A DNA stretch of 64,000 nucleotides from Flavobacterium sp. SUN052 (GTDB taxonomy: Bacteria; Bacteroidota; Bacteroidia; Flavobacteriales; Flavobacteriaceae). The notes beneath the pieces were generated by a model. It was not told where the DNA came from and searched no databases. It worked only from the letters and a program-made list of their open reading frames with translations. The stretch is taken from the NCBI RefSeq assembly GCF_028867935.1, contig NZ_JAPQNS010000011.1:62001-126000 (forward strand), read 5' to 3'. A program made the translations under genes and the position numbers. How positions within the stretch are numbered: the first letter of the stretch is position 1; each line of letters begins with the position of its first letter. Of the stretch, positions 47,001 through 53,109 are shown piece after piece.

Positions 47001-48037
47001 AACACATCACCGATAATGTCAACAGCCTGGCCATTTATCGTAGCCACATTACTGTAACGCGCCAGTTTATTGACGCCCGTTCCTGTATTAGATGAAGGGG
47101 CCGCGAATGTAAAGGACGTAAATCCGCTTTGCCCTGGGACTGGGCAGGCAGCTACCCTAATCGCTACGGTAGCCGAAGCTGAAGCCGTGCAGCTATTAGC
47201 ATCTGTTACCCGAACTGTATACGTACCCGGCACCACATTGGATATGTTCTGGGTTGTAGCTCCGTTACTCCAGAGATATGCGAACGGAGCGCGGCCACCC
47301 GAAACTGAAGCAAATGCAGCCCCATCGGCAGTTGTTGAACTGCTGGCGTTGGTCACCATAGTGCCTACCGTCAGCGCACTGTATTGTACAAAGGGGTAAA
47401 AAATAGCGGTACTGGTCGCCAGGCTAACCGTGTTGGCAATAACAATCTGTATTTCATCGAAACTGAGTGTTGTTGCAAAACCCAGTGCGCGTTGATTCGC
47501 GCCTGCTAACGACGTCAAATCCTGTAATGTAGATGCGGTGGATGATTCTCGAAGTGTCCCATCCAGATAGGTACGGATCGTTACCGAAGGCAGCAGGTTA
47601 TTGCCTAAGGCCGTGTTGTTCCCGATCAGGTAACCGGCAATAGCACCCGCGCCGAAAATGGTTGTCCCACCATTAGCATCGGCACTCACCGAAATTTGCC
47701 CACCACTACCGGTGAACTGAGACGACGTAATTGTTGCGGAGTTGGTTAAGCTAACATCAGCTGTATTGGCCGCATTGGAAACGCTACCCGTACCAAGGCC
47801 TAAAAAACCACCGACTCCACCCGTACGACCACTGATTACCCCAGCATTGGTATACGTGGTGGTGGTTAGGGGTTTAAAGTTACAGGGAATGGTTTGGGCC
47901 TCAACCTCAGCCACTGGGCTAACAAAAGCCGTTAGCAGACCGAGCAGAGATAATAACGAAGCTATTCGATGGCCATAGCTGTTGTATAGCTGTCGAAATA
48001 GTGCAGGAATGAAGGTAGAGTAAACAGTTAACTTCAT
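37229..48037 (-). CDS. Giant 3602-aa repetitive surface adhesin
   Basis: Long signal peptide with hydrophobic core SLLSLLGLLTAFVSPVAEVEAQ at ~28-49. Layout in residues: unique region 50-245; SprB-like repeat ~245-290 (GTYTVRVTDANSCTA); a unique beta domain ~290-505; thrombospondin-3-type calcium repeats ~510-640 (DTDGDGIADANDIDDDNDGI); CARDB-like domain ~780-900; twelve ~100-aa repeats ~904-2094; Ig and SprB-like repeats ~2094-2727 (GSYSVVVTDANGCTAT); three more 100-aa repeats ~2727-3029; three Big_9 VxxND domains ~3030-3325; the shared C-terminal module 3325-3602 ending REQVP. No type A T9SS motif. First gene of a four-gene unit; a 20-bp palindrome lies 37 bp upstream of ATG. Predicted extracellular adhesin, akin to SprB in composition but not recognised as an ortholog. 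Confidence 0.88.
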   Translation of the reverse strand: MKLTVYSTFIPALFRQLYNSYGHRIASLLSLLGLLTAFVSPVAEVEAQTIPCNFKPLTTTTYTNAGVISGRTGGVGGFLGLGTGSVSNAANTADVSLTNSATITSSQFTGSGGQISVSADANGGTTIFGAGAIAGYLIGNNTALGNNLLPSVTIRTYLDGTLRESSTASTLQDLTSLAGANQRALGFATTLSFDEIQIVIANTVSLATSTAIFYPFVQYSALTVGTMVTNASSSTTADGAAFASVSGGRAPFAYLWSNGATTQNISNVVPGTYTVRVTDANSCTASASATVAIRVAACPVPGQSGFTSFTFAAPSSNTGTGVNKLARYSNVATINGQAVDIIGDVLSLSTAGVSTPNASVDFAVNGVTAEFRILAANVRASVRWTVVRSGTNTPVPFQGSFTVADLDRVGTAPTFTRTESIELDKSTLYSYKTNTPTSVSVINEGATFRFQGTANNSANNNDAFYAVSLNFVGLPYFDITYNNIGSETASYFTFDGNGSAVFTANSTCVPVLDTDGDGIADANDIDDDNDGIVDDTEGLLADADGDGISNALDLDSDGDGIPDNIEAQSTSGYIVPTTTVTPLGLPTSYSSTGGLMPVNTDGTDTPDYLDTDSDNDTKTDTNEAGLTLAGVDSDEDGLDNNIDTNDAGFGPVNAGITNPLTAYPSNGTQVLWRIKEGAFTYGNCANGTVGGTFIIGSASTGVLTIPITTTRDGQVIITVTGSGFTASPTSVTSTLVTGQTSLAIPIAYDGSGSVGTRTLTVSSTQATGTCSSTVAVIGLADPAISIAQPTPSLLVGQTSSLPITISNLGSGATSGPITTTLIVPANVATPASFTSGGFACVTTGSNVTCSSSAVIAVGGSSTITVPITPAVATAATTLSFTGIVGTTTPEITVNNDVAILSITVSSSVTARPDAGTASAGTGGVAVANIAANDIVNTQAATLGAGGNATVSTVGTYPAGISLNATTGSISVAQGTVPGSYTLVYQLCDVLTPTTCATSTIAITVTPSVTANPDAGTVSAGSGGTAVANVAANDLVNGLPGTPGGTGNATLTTVGAYPAGISLNLATGSVSVVQGTAPGTYTVAYQICDKLTPSTCATTTVTVTITPSVTASPDAGTVSAGSGGTAVANVATNDLVNGLPATLGGVGNATLAPVGTYPPGITLITTSGSVSVAQGTAPGSYTIAYQLCDKLTPTTCATSTVAITITPSVTASPDAGTVSAGTGGTAVANVATNDVVNGLPATLGAGGNATVSAVGTYPTGISLNPTTGSISVAQGTAPGSYTVTYQLCDRLTPATCATTTVRITFTPSVTASPDAGTVSAGAGGTAVANVAANDLVNGLPATLGGVGNATLATVGTYPAGITLNTATGSVSVAQGTAPGSYTIGYQICDKLTPTTCATATVTITITPSLTANADSGTVSAGTGGTAVANVAANDVVNGLPATLGGSGNATLTSVGTYPTGITLNPTTGSVSVAQGTTPGSYTVAYQICDKLTPTTCATATVTITVTPSITASSDAGTVSAGTGGTAIADVRANDIVNGLPATAANSSLSLVSTSSPNISLNTSTGSVSVLQATTPGTYSLVYSLCSTLGTTTCTTGTATVTVTPSLTANPDSGTVSAGTGGTAVANVRANDVVNGLSATSANSSLSLVSTSSPNLSLNTGTGSVSVVQATTPGTYTLVYSLCSTLGTTTCTTGIVTVTVTPSVIASPDAGTVSAGIGGTTVANVAANDVVNGVPATLGGTGNATLATVGNYPVGITLNATTGSVSVAQGTTPGSYTVAYQLCDKLTPTTCATTTVTVVIAPSVTANADSGTVSAGSGGTAVANVAANDVVNGLPATLGGAGNATLTTVGTYPTGISLITGTGSISVAQGTTPGTYTVAYQLCDRLTPTTCSTATVTITVTPSVIAVPDAGSVSSGTGGTAVANVAANDFINGLPATLGANGNATLSTSGTYAAGITLNTTTGAINVALSTTPGTYTVAYQLCDKLTSTCSTTTVSITVVPSSNPAPDSGTVCIGIAINDVSSNDVVNGQPVVLGTNATVTSLGTYPTGITLNTTTGAINVATGTVAGSYALVYRLCSTIGTPACATSTATVTVNTAVTATLSSASICNGTSATLTATGGNSYRFGPGNTNTSGLLIVAPTVIGVTPYSVTVTSGQGCSAVATGTVTVNALPQPTISGSASLCAGQSILLTANPTTGLTYAWSGPGGNLGSSNPLVIPNSTTANSGTYQVRVTDVNGCTALASQNVTVKPTPLAQILNTSIVCADNMPAVAIATQVTGGSPPVGYAWYRSGAVGVISTAPNPVFSEADTYSLVVTDASGCLSNTATVVVSTPNPLAVNTQTTNARCFGGQGTITVTTNGGTTPYTISYYNSSGLISSTQTAGVSTLTTVAGNYSIVVTDANGCSLTQTATITQPPLLAVSLTGGGPVCAGQATGTITSSATGGTPSYVYTWSTTTGPLAQTTPTLTGLSGGSYSVVVTDANGCTATSSITLPTNPLPSAPTVSVTQPTCITLTGTIQVLTPASGVQYSFNNGISYQSSATLAGLQPDVYQLKVKDIATGCESLATSVTVNPVPSPPIVSITGSATYCAGQPISLTASPISNVSYVWSGPDGNLGTANPVVVLNPTPAQSGTYRVLVTDVNGCTAVADTTVTVYPLPIATLAVNSLSTCYGQPISLTAGGGTSYAFSPNVGGVTGNVASFTAGLGTALYSVTATSAQGCISLPTTVTITVSSCISPVPDSGTVSASTGGLAVVSVVTNDQVNLNPATLGTGGNATISPVGTYPNGISLNTTTGSVSVAIGTTPGTYPITYQLCDRLTPTTCATTTVTIIVTPSLTANPDTGTVSAGTGGTAVANVAANDVVNGVAATLGPGGNATLTAVGTYPAGISLNTETGSVSVAVGTAPGSYTVVYQICDRLTPATCATATAIITVTPSVTANPDLGIIGSGSGGLAVVNVAANDVVNGQPATVGAGGNALLTQVGIYPAGISLNTNTGSVSVAVGTTAGSYTIAYQLCDQLTPATCATTTVTITVTAVAPLLTGDVTATRPNVPVSGNVLTNDRDPQGLPLVATLLTPPSSGTVTLNPDGSFSFSPAAGFTGVATFCYSASNSAGLSSSACVSINIEVDPEGGNARPVATNDNLRAFRNSSVRVVVLANDTDPNSATAASGQLATPTLVAQPNQGIATVNGDGSITYTPPADFTGVASFDYQICDRAIPALCATATVTINVQPSPPVGATLTPVGVDDLLLTQLNAPQTGSVAGNDYDPQGLPLSYAAGQPTSGTVVMSPTGSYTYTPAVGFTGPASFTYQVCNTGGQCDVATVSVLVQPLPPTVRLLPQVYLQGALFGVTTGSLMRDDLRAAGYLPASHPYAALNPITPVGTMDASVTAVTGADAIVDWVFVELHSATSPAVIVDSRAALLQRDGDIVEVDGVSSLSFAQSILGNYYVAIRHRNHLGVMSRTSLPLSATTSIVDFRNINTPTYTSSGTLSYTQIAADQAQVIVQQGVAMWAGNVLNDNAARAPRNLVIYQGTNNDVNQNYQQIINATANVLKSPSYKLRGYQLGDVNLDGQVIYQGTSNDVEFIYQNVVKNHPGNSLKVPFFIIREQVP
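38950..39855 (-). repeat. Second tandem array: 3 copies of the ~300-bp adhesin repeat
   Basis: Three units in a row, each ~100 codons, with PDSGTVSA-type start, NDxVNxxPATLG, TYPxGISLNTxTGSVSVAxGT and YQLCDxLTPxTCATTTV. They are separated from the first array by ~1.9 kb of Ig/SprB-like coding sequence and lean to SVAVGT rather than SVAQGT. Confidence 0.9.
41755..45325 (-). repeat. First tandem array: 12 copies of the ~300-bp adhesin repeat
   Basis: About 3570 bp divide into twelve units of ~297 bp. Unit consensus: SVTANPDAGTVSAGTGG, TAVANVAANDVVNGLPATLG, GNATLTTVGTYPTGISLN, TTGSVSVAQGTTPGSYTVAY, QLCDKLTPTTCATTTVTITV. In transcription order units 7 and 8 are a variant pair (NSSLSLVSTSSPN, YSLCSTLGTTTCTTG) and unit 12 is a truncated hybrid (YRLCSTIGTPACATS). 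Protein identity is high while DNA differs at many third positions. Confidence 0.92.
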
Positions 48038-48765
48038 ATAAAGAACGTATGAGTACAGATGCGACTTTGATTCAGCTGGTTCATGAACCAGCTATTTGCC
48101 CATGGGGAGGGGCATTTCACTCAGCGCTACGCTGAAACACAGGCCAGCCGAACGCTGGGCTTTGCTTGCCTGGTTAGTGATACCTTTCCTAAGAGACCGG
48201 TATCTTCTGCACTCATTCTGGCAGGCTTCAGCTCTGCTGATCCCGCTGAAGTCTTTTGCTGTAAATAGTTTTTCATATGTGAGTATTTGTTAAAACATAC
48301 GCTTAAATAAGAAATATGGATTAACTAGATTTTGAGATGCGAAAGATACACGAAAGTTGCCTATCACATATGCTTATATACAACAAATTTAATGTGTTTT
48401 GTGACTAATTGGTTGACCAGTGTTCGAAAAAGGTGACGAAATGAACGGGGAGTTGTCTTCGAATTAATCCGTAAAAGGGGGCGGCAAGGCGTCAATATCT
48501 GTGCCAAAGAAGAATTGACTGGTGCAGCTACGTAAAGGAGATAGCGCACAGATAGAAAAAGTGGCCTACGACACTATAACGAGTAGTCTATTTGTTTTTT
48601 AGAGACCTTTTTTCATACCTTGTATATACGTTAAGTGCCTTCGTAAAACCTTCCGTTGCATAGATTTTGTTAGAGACAACAGAAGTGGCTCGGTTGAATG
48701 CTTCCAAACTGGTTCTGTTGACTATTTTAGTAGATGCGCTAACCCCAGCAATATTGTAAAACTAT
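48038..48765. other. 728-bp intergenic regulatory region of the adhesin unit
   Basis: Lies between divergent genes (adhesin on minus, LytTR regulator on plus). It holds a perfect 20-bp palindrome (48074-48093), a second dyad CTTCAGC/GCTGAAG (48227-48252 region), and a minus-strand TAAATTTG at 48384-48391 that matches TAnnTTTG but lacks a spaced TTG. The 48300-48765 part is AT-rich. Short open frames here have no homologous look and I do not call them. Confidence 0.5.
48074..48093. promoter_or_regulatory. Perfect 20-bp palindrome upstream of the giant adhesin gene
   Basis: AGCTGGTTCATGAACCAGCT equals its own reverse complement. It lies 37-56 bp upstream of the ATG of the 3602-aa gene, so in the leader or core promoter. 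A perfect palindrome with no loop suits a dimeric DNA-binding protein better than an RNA hairpin. Confidence 0.6.
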
Positions 48766-49464
48766 ATGCACGCCTTAATTGCAGTAGACGATAGTACCTG
48801 GGCAACCGAATTAGCGCTAATTCTGACTCCTATGGGCTATGAATCGACAAGGAGCAGCGACGTTAACGAGACTCTGTACTTAATTACAGCTCAGTCTGTC
48901 GACCTTATTATATGCGATACGACGGTGAATCGGGAAGACACCATCAATTTGCTGCAACGAATTCCGAACTTACATTGTGCCATTATCTTTATCACAGACG
49001 CTCCCAGCGAGTTAAGCTACGTGCGGACAACTCGGTTTAAGCAGTCCCGCTTTCTGGTCAAACCGTTTCACCAGTTAACGCTGCGGTCTGTTATCGACTC
49101 ACTGACGAATACGCAAACTGCTGCTCCCGGCCCCAAAGGCATTAAAGTACGGAGCGCTACCGGTCAGCGCCTTTTGCTCACTTTTGACAAAATCCTCTGG
49201 TTAAGCGCTGATAAAAACCACTGCTTCATTCATACCCGGCAGAACCATTACATTCTGAAGCAATCGCTGACAAGGCTTAGCCAGCAACTGGATTGGCGTT
49301 TCGCCCAGGTTCACAAGAGTTATTGGGTCAACATTGACCACATAACACGGGTTAGCTTTAGTCGTCGGCAGGTATCTGTCAACGAGATGCTTATACCAAT
49401 TGGACGAACCTACAAAGACCAACTAGCTGAGCGCTTAATAGATAGCCCCAGCGTCAGGTTGTAA
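48766..49464 (+). CDS. LytTR-type response regulator
   Basis: 232 aa. Receiver domain at 1-115: acidic pair Asp8-Asp9 (AVDDS), phospho-acceptor Asp51 (IICDT) and Lys99 (FLVKPF). LytTR DNA-binding domain at ~125-228: ILWLSADKNHCFIHTRQNHY, FAQVHKSYWVNIDHI and the closing MLIPIGRTYKDQL. No histidine kinase is adjacent. It is divergent from the adhesin unit across a 728-bp gap, so control of that unit is possible but unproven. Confidence 0.9.
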   Translation: MHALIAVDDSTWATELALILTPMGYESTRSSDVNETLYLITAQSVDLIICDTTVNREDTINLLQRIPNLHCAIIFITDAPSELSYVRTTRFKQSRFLVKPFHQLTLRSVIDSLTNTQTAAPGPKGIKVRSATGQRLLLTFDKILWLSADKNHCFIHTRQNHYILKQSLTRLSQQLDWRFAQVHKSYWVNIDHITRVSFSRRQVSVNEMLIPIGRTYKDQLAERLIDSPSVRL

Positions 49465-49622
49465 ACCAGGCAACTTTAAGCGCGCAGAATTCACCGATTT
49501 AGACCGTTACCATACGCTCTGCTGCCGATCCCTCAAGTGTTCGCGGTAAACGGTGCTCCTTTTCGTTTATTCGTAGGCAAGGCCAAAACGGCCTCTTTAT
49601 CAATCTGTTAAAACGAAAGAAC

Positions 49623-50435
49623 ATGAATCCAAACAAAGCTTTGTGGGAAAAGGGAGACTTCACCCAAATTGCGCAAACTATGCGCGAAAGCGGTGAGGCA
49701 CTGGTGGCCCAACTGGGTATCACCAGCAACCTTACCGTTCTTGATCTCGGTTGTGGCGATGGTACGACGGCTATACCCGAAGCCAAACTTGGTGCCACTG
49801 TGTTAGGAGTCGACATAGCCAGAAATCTGGTTGAAGCAGGCAACAATCGGGCAAAAGCAGAAGGACTTACCAATTGCACGTTCCAGGAAGGCGATGCAAC
49901 CGATTTGCATGACTTAGCCGATCAGTCTTTCGACCTTGTCGTAACTATTTTTGGGGCCATGTTCGCCCCAAAGCCATTTGATGTAGCTAAAGAAATGGTT
50001 CGTGTCACCCGCCCCGGTGGCCGAATTGTCATGGGTAACTGGATACCAGGCGACCCTACGCTGGTAGCGCAGATCTTGAAAATTAGCTCTGCCTATACGC
50101 CACCCCCGCCCGAGGGTTTTGTTAGTCCTATGTTGTGGGGGGTAGAGAGCCATGTTGTAGAGCGCTTTGAAAAAGCAGGTATAGCTAAAGAAAACATAAG
50201 CTTTCTGAAGGATTCATTCACCTTCAGCGCTCCCTTTCCGCCGTCAGAACTCGTCAGCAAATTCAAAAACTATTACGGTCCTACTATGAATGCTTTCGAA
50301 GCTGCTGAAAAGAATGGTAAGACATTGGACCTGCACCAGGAGTTGGAAGCCCTATTCAACAGTCATAATAAGAGCGACGACAAAAACACCACGTTGATCA
50401 CGGCTGCATTCTTACGCGTTACTGTCAGGCTATAA
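49623..50435 (+). CDS. Class I SAM-dependent methyltransferase
   Basis: 270 aa. Rossmann-type motif I LDLGCGDGTTAIPEAKLGA near residue 40, motif II VDIARNLVE near 62, acidic EGDATDLHDLADQSFDLVV near 88 and post-motif GGRIVMGNWIPGDP near 134. Pattern is of the Methyltransf_11/UbiE-like group. The substrate is unknown. A weak AGGCC/GGCCT hairpin precedes it at 49580-49594. Flanked by unrelated genes on the same strand. Confidence 0.85.
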   Translation: MNPNKALWEKGDFTQIAQTMRESGEALVAQLGITSNLTVLDLGCGDGTTAIPEAKLGATVLGVDIARNLVEAGNNRAKAEGLTNCTFQEGDATDLHDLADQSFDLVVTIFGAMFAPKPFDVAKEMVRVTRPGGRIVMGNWIPGDPTLVAQILKISSAYTPPPPEGFVSPMLWGVESHVVERFEKAGIAKENISFLKDSFTFSAPFPPSELVSKFKNYYGPTMNAFEAAEKNGKTLDLHQELEALFNSHNKSDDKNTTLITAAFLRVTVRL

Positions 50436-50517
50436 CAGTCATCCTCATTTTTCTTCCACTCATCAGGTCGACCGACCATCCAGGTAGTTTGCTATACATA
50501 GTACCAGCTATAGCCTA

Positions 50518-50525
50518 TACCTTTG
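50518..50525 (+). promoter_or_regulatory. Candidate -7 element (TACCTTTG) for the small secreted protein
   Basis: TACCTTTG, exact match to TAnnTTTG, 59 bp before the ATG at 50585; nearest TTG is 26 nt upstream, a little far. Confidence 0.4.
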
Positions 50526-50584
50526 ATTCATCAATCGGGAAGAACCCGACTAGTTATTGAACCAAAAACAACAAATAGATCATC

Positions 50585-50983
50585 ATGAAAACGCTCATCA
50601 AATCTCTGCTCGTTGCCTTCACTCTTAGTGCCGTTACTGTTTCCGCTTCACAAGCCGAACCAAATCCAGGAAAACAACAAGCCACTGTGGCTACCTACAA
50701 AACAGGCATTTATTCAACAGCAACAGGTAAGTTGAATATCGCCCTCGATAAAGAAACACCAGGCGCTGTTGACATCACGCTGGTAAATGCCAAAGGTCAG
50801 GTACTGTTCACGCAACACCTAGGCAAACATGAAAAAACAGCGCGTATCCGCTTAAATATGGATCAACTACCCGACGGTTCTTATCAGGTAGCTATCACAA
50901 ACGGGGTCGATACCACAACGCACTCACTCACGCTTTCAACACCACAACCCAGCACGCCCGATCGTCTGGTGGCAGTTAATTAA
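50585..50983 (+). CDS. Small secreted protein, T9SS-CTD-like beta-sandwich
   Basis: 132 aa. Signal peptide MKTLIKSLLVAFTLSAVTVSASQA. The mature ~105 residues read like an isolated secretion-domain fold: GKLNIALDKETPGAVDITLVN, then GQVLFTQHLGKHEK and MDQLPDGSYQVAITNG, the same strand order as T9SS C-terminal domains (NPxxxxLxI..., LPxGxYxVxI). A 20-residue Ser/Thr/Pro tail follows. It has no cargo domain. Related short proteins are frequent in Spirosoma-like genomes from memory; function unknown. Strong terminator follows. Confidence 0.7.
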   Translation: MKTLIKSLLVAFTLSAVTVSASQAEPNPGKQQATVATYKTGIYSTATGKLNIALDKETPGAVDITLVNAKGQVLFTQHLGKHEKTARIRLNMDQLPDGSYQVAITNGVDTTTHSLTLSTPQPSTPDRLVAVN

Positions 50984-51033
50984 GCTCAACTGCACAGGAG
51001 AAACTAGTAAAAAAATAGTTTGAGTACATACTG

Positions 51034-51077
51034 GAACCAGCGGAGGTCTTCACTAGACTACCCGCTGGTTCTTTTTT
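51034..51077 (+). terminator. Intrinsic terminator
   Basis: GAACCAGCGG (51034-51043) pairs exactly with CCGCTGGTTC (51062-51071), followed by TTTTTT. Ends the small secreted protein gene. Confidence 0.85.
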
Positions 51078-51266
51078 ATAACATCAACAGGACTGTCCGC
51101 CAAACGATTTTACAATATAATTCTGCTATATATAATACAACTACAGCATATAGCTCGTAATTTTATCACAAAATCAACACACAGTACGAAGTCCCGGCAG
51201 GTATTGGTAGCCGATAAGCGACAAAACACTGCCCGGTCGACACGTTTGTTTATTCATTAGATCATT

Positions 51267-51476
51267 ATGGCTTCTAAAAAGAAACTAATTCGGGTCGTGT
51301 TTGACGTACTCGATGAAACGAATAAAAATATCCAGCAGAATGGCGACCTTTCTGTTTCTGCTACTGACCCAGACGAAGCAATTGATTGGGTCTTTGCTGA
51401 AATGCAACGTCAGTTTAATTTGCCCAACATCCGGCTTTCCCGCGTACGTATTTGTGCACGACATGCTATGCTGTGA
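51267..51476 (+). CDS. Hypothetical protein, 69 aa
   Basis: Begins MASKKKLIRVVFDVLDET and ends SRVRICARHAML. It has a strand-rich start and an acidic amphipathic helix (DPDEAIDWVFAEMQRQF). Not recognised. It is the first of two small genes (gap 35 bp) and lies 190 bp after the terminator of the preceding gene. Protein-like composition and a sensible start make it more likely real than a shadow. Confidence 0.5.
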   Translation: MASKKKLIRVVFDVLDETNKNIQQNGDLSVSATDPDEAIDWVFAEMQRQFNLPNIRLSRVRICARHAML

Positions 51477-51499
51477 CGGTGGTAGTTCGGTCAAAGTGG

Positions 51500-51507
51500 T
51501 ATTTTTG
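51500..51507 (+). promoter_or_regulatory. Candidate -7 element (TATTTTTG) just before the 128-aa gene
   Basis: TATTTTTG ends 4 nt before ATG 51512, so the transcript would be leaderless. Matches TAnnTTTG; no spaced TTG. Confidence 0.35.
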
Positions 51508-51511
51508 AGGT

Positions 51512-51898
51512 ATGAACCGACGCATACGCACTGACGATCTCGAAAACTCACCTCTTAAAGAACGTATTCAGGGACTAGCCTTTCAATGGGTGCGGGCCGA
51601 ACTACCCGCCGAAGGGCTAACCTATGCCGATTATATCACGGACATTCGGATTCTTCTGCTGACGACCCAAGACTCCGACCGCACAGCACTCATTGTCCAG
51701 GCGGTTCTTGCCCAGGCGGTTGCCCTACGCAAGACATCGGTTTGGGTGGAACAGGAACTTAAGTTTGAGGGTATGATCGAAGGGGCCGATCGGGTTGATT
51801 TCCTACGACTTGATCTGCAACAGGCAGGCACCCCCGACGATGCCATGCTGGATAGCTACAACGAACGGATGAGTCGTTTTTCGAGCAATGGGGAGTAG
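51512..51898 (+). CDS. Hypothetical protein, 128 aa
   Basis: Mostly helical by composition: LKERIQGLAFQWVRAELP, ALIVQAVLAQAVALRK and DDAMLDSYNERMSRF. No signal peptide or membrane segment. Not recognised. Codon use resembles neighbouring real genes. Gap to the preceding small gene is 35 bp and to the GH43-like gene 56 bp. Confidence 0.55.
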   Translation: MNRRIRTDDLENSPLKERIQGLAFQWVRAELPAEGLTYADYITDIRILLLTTQDSDRTALIVQAVLAQAVALRKTSVWVEQELKFEGMIEGADRVDFLRLDLQQAGTPDDAMLDSYNERMSRFSSNGE

Positions 51899-51954
51899 AG
51901 TTGTCCTGACCACTAACTTAGCAGCTATGGAATTTATCCCCAACTGACTGCTAC

Positions 51955-53058
51955 ATGGACGGATTTTATCGACTAAAGCTCACAACCTTGCTCATGGTGT
52001 GGGCTATCTTCTTTGGAGACGCTTTGGCTCAATCTAAAAATGAATTGGCCACTAACGGTTTAGCAGTAAACGAGCCGCTCACCATTAAAAAGGATAAACC
52101 CGTCTGGATGCTGACGTACTTCCGCCAGCGTTACCCTACCCGTATTGAGATTGACGCAAAGGGCAATACCGTTGAAGTTCCTTTGCCCGATCCCATGCTG
52201 ATTAATAAGTTGCACATAGCCTTATCGACAGATGGACGACACTGGACGCCTTTAAACGATAACAAACCCGTTTGGGATCAGCATGTTCGTGATCCCTACG
52301 TTCGGAGGGGCCCCGATGGACTTTGGCGAATATTGTCGACTGGTGGCGGCAGGGGCAACGACCGTGAAAAAGTGGGCCCGAGTTGCCTTTATATAACCTC
52401 CAAAGACCTGATTCATTGGCAGGTTGAAGGGCCTTTGCCCTTGATGAAAGATGTACGGAATGAATCGGGAGCCTTGGCGGGAAATATCTGGGCACCGGAG
52501 TGGTTTTACGATGAAAAGACGGGTGAGTACGTCTTATTCTGGTCTTCGTCGTTTAAGGATGCGGGCTGGAAAGAAAGCCGGCTTTGGTCATGCAGAACCC
52601 GCGACTGGAAAACCTTTACCCCAGCCAAAGTCTTCTTCAATCCGCCCTATTCGGCGATTGATGGCACTTTGTTAGAACACAAAGGCACCTACTATCTCTT
52701 TCACAAAGAGGAAGAGTTCGGGGCCAAAACCGGTGAGCGAAGGGCTATCCGGGTTGCTACCTCCAAAAACCTGGATGGCCCCTACAGCCTCGTTGAAGGC
52801 GATTTGAATAAGGGACAAATTGTTCCGGTGATCACCGAGGGGCCAACGGTAATCAAAGATCCCGTTAAACCCGGGTGGTTGCTGCTGTATGATTATTGCA
52901 TGACGAACCGTTTTGGGGCGTCATACTCACCAGATTTACGCCATTGGACCGTTGTAGAGGATGTAAGCTTCCCCTCCGAAGCCCGGCATGGATGTGTTTC
53001 GCAGTTAACCGCTGAAGAGGCACAGACTTTGCTAAAAACCTATTCGGCTAAGAATTGA
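51955..53058 (+). CDS. GH43-like five-bladed propeller glycoside hydrolase, exported
   Basis: 367 aa. Hydrophobic N-terminus MDGFYRLKLTTLLMVWAIFFGDALAQ is a signal peptide. Propeller-type blocks: WDQHVRDPYVRRGPDGLWRI (likely catalytic Asp in RDPYV), IWAPEWFYDEKTGEYVLFWS, and ITEGPTVIKDP holding the likely acid Glu. This is the GH43/GH117-like layout; the sub-family is not fixed, so substrates such as arabinosides, xylosides or galactosides are all possible. It lies 51 bp upstream of a LacI regulator and inositol oxygenase, which suggests supply of plant-derived sugars or inositol glycosides. Confidence 0.82.
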   Translation: MDGFYRLKLTTLLMVWAIFFGDALAQSKNELATNGLAVNEPLTIKKDKPVWMLTYFRQRYPTRIEIDAKGNTVEVPLPDPMLINKLHIALSTDGRHWTPLNDNKPVWDQHVRDPYVRRGPDGLWRILSTGGGRGNDREKVGPSCLYITSKDLIHWQVEGPLPLMKDVRNESGALAGNIWAPEWFYDEKTGEYVLFWSSSFKDAGWKESRLWSCRTRDWKTFTPAKVFFNPPYSAIDGTLLEHKGTYYLFHKEEEFGAKTGERRAIRVATSKNLDGPYSLVEGDLNKGQIVPVITEGPTVIKDPVKPGWLLLYDYCMTNRFGASYSPDLRHWTVVEDVSFPSEARHGCVSQLTAEEAQTLLKTYSAKN

Positions 53059-53109
53059 GAAAGGGGGAAATTTCCAAAACGCAGAACAGAACAATGCGCT
53101 AACGAAACG

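Noticed and set aside
48083..48293. Short plus-strand ORFs (61-65 aa) upstream of the adhesin gene
   Set aside because: Overlapping in two frames, no plausible protein pattern, and they cover the palindromes of a regulatory region.
48384..48391. TAAATTTG as the promoter of the giant gene
   Set aside because: It matches TAnnTTTG but is ~350 bp from the ATG and has no TTG at 19-21 nt, so I only mention it.
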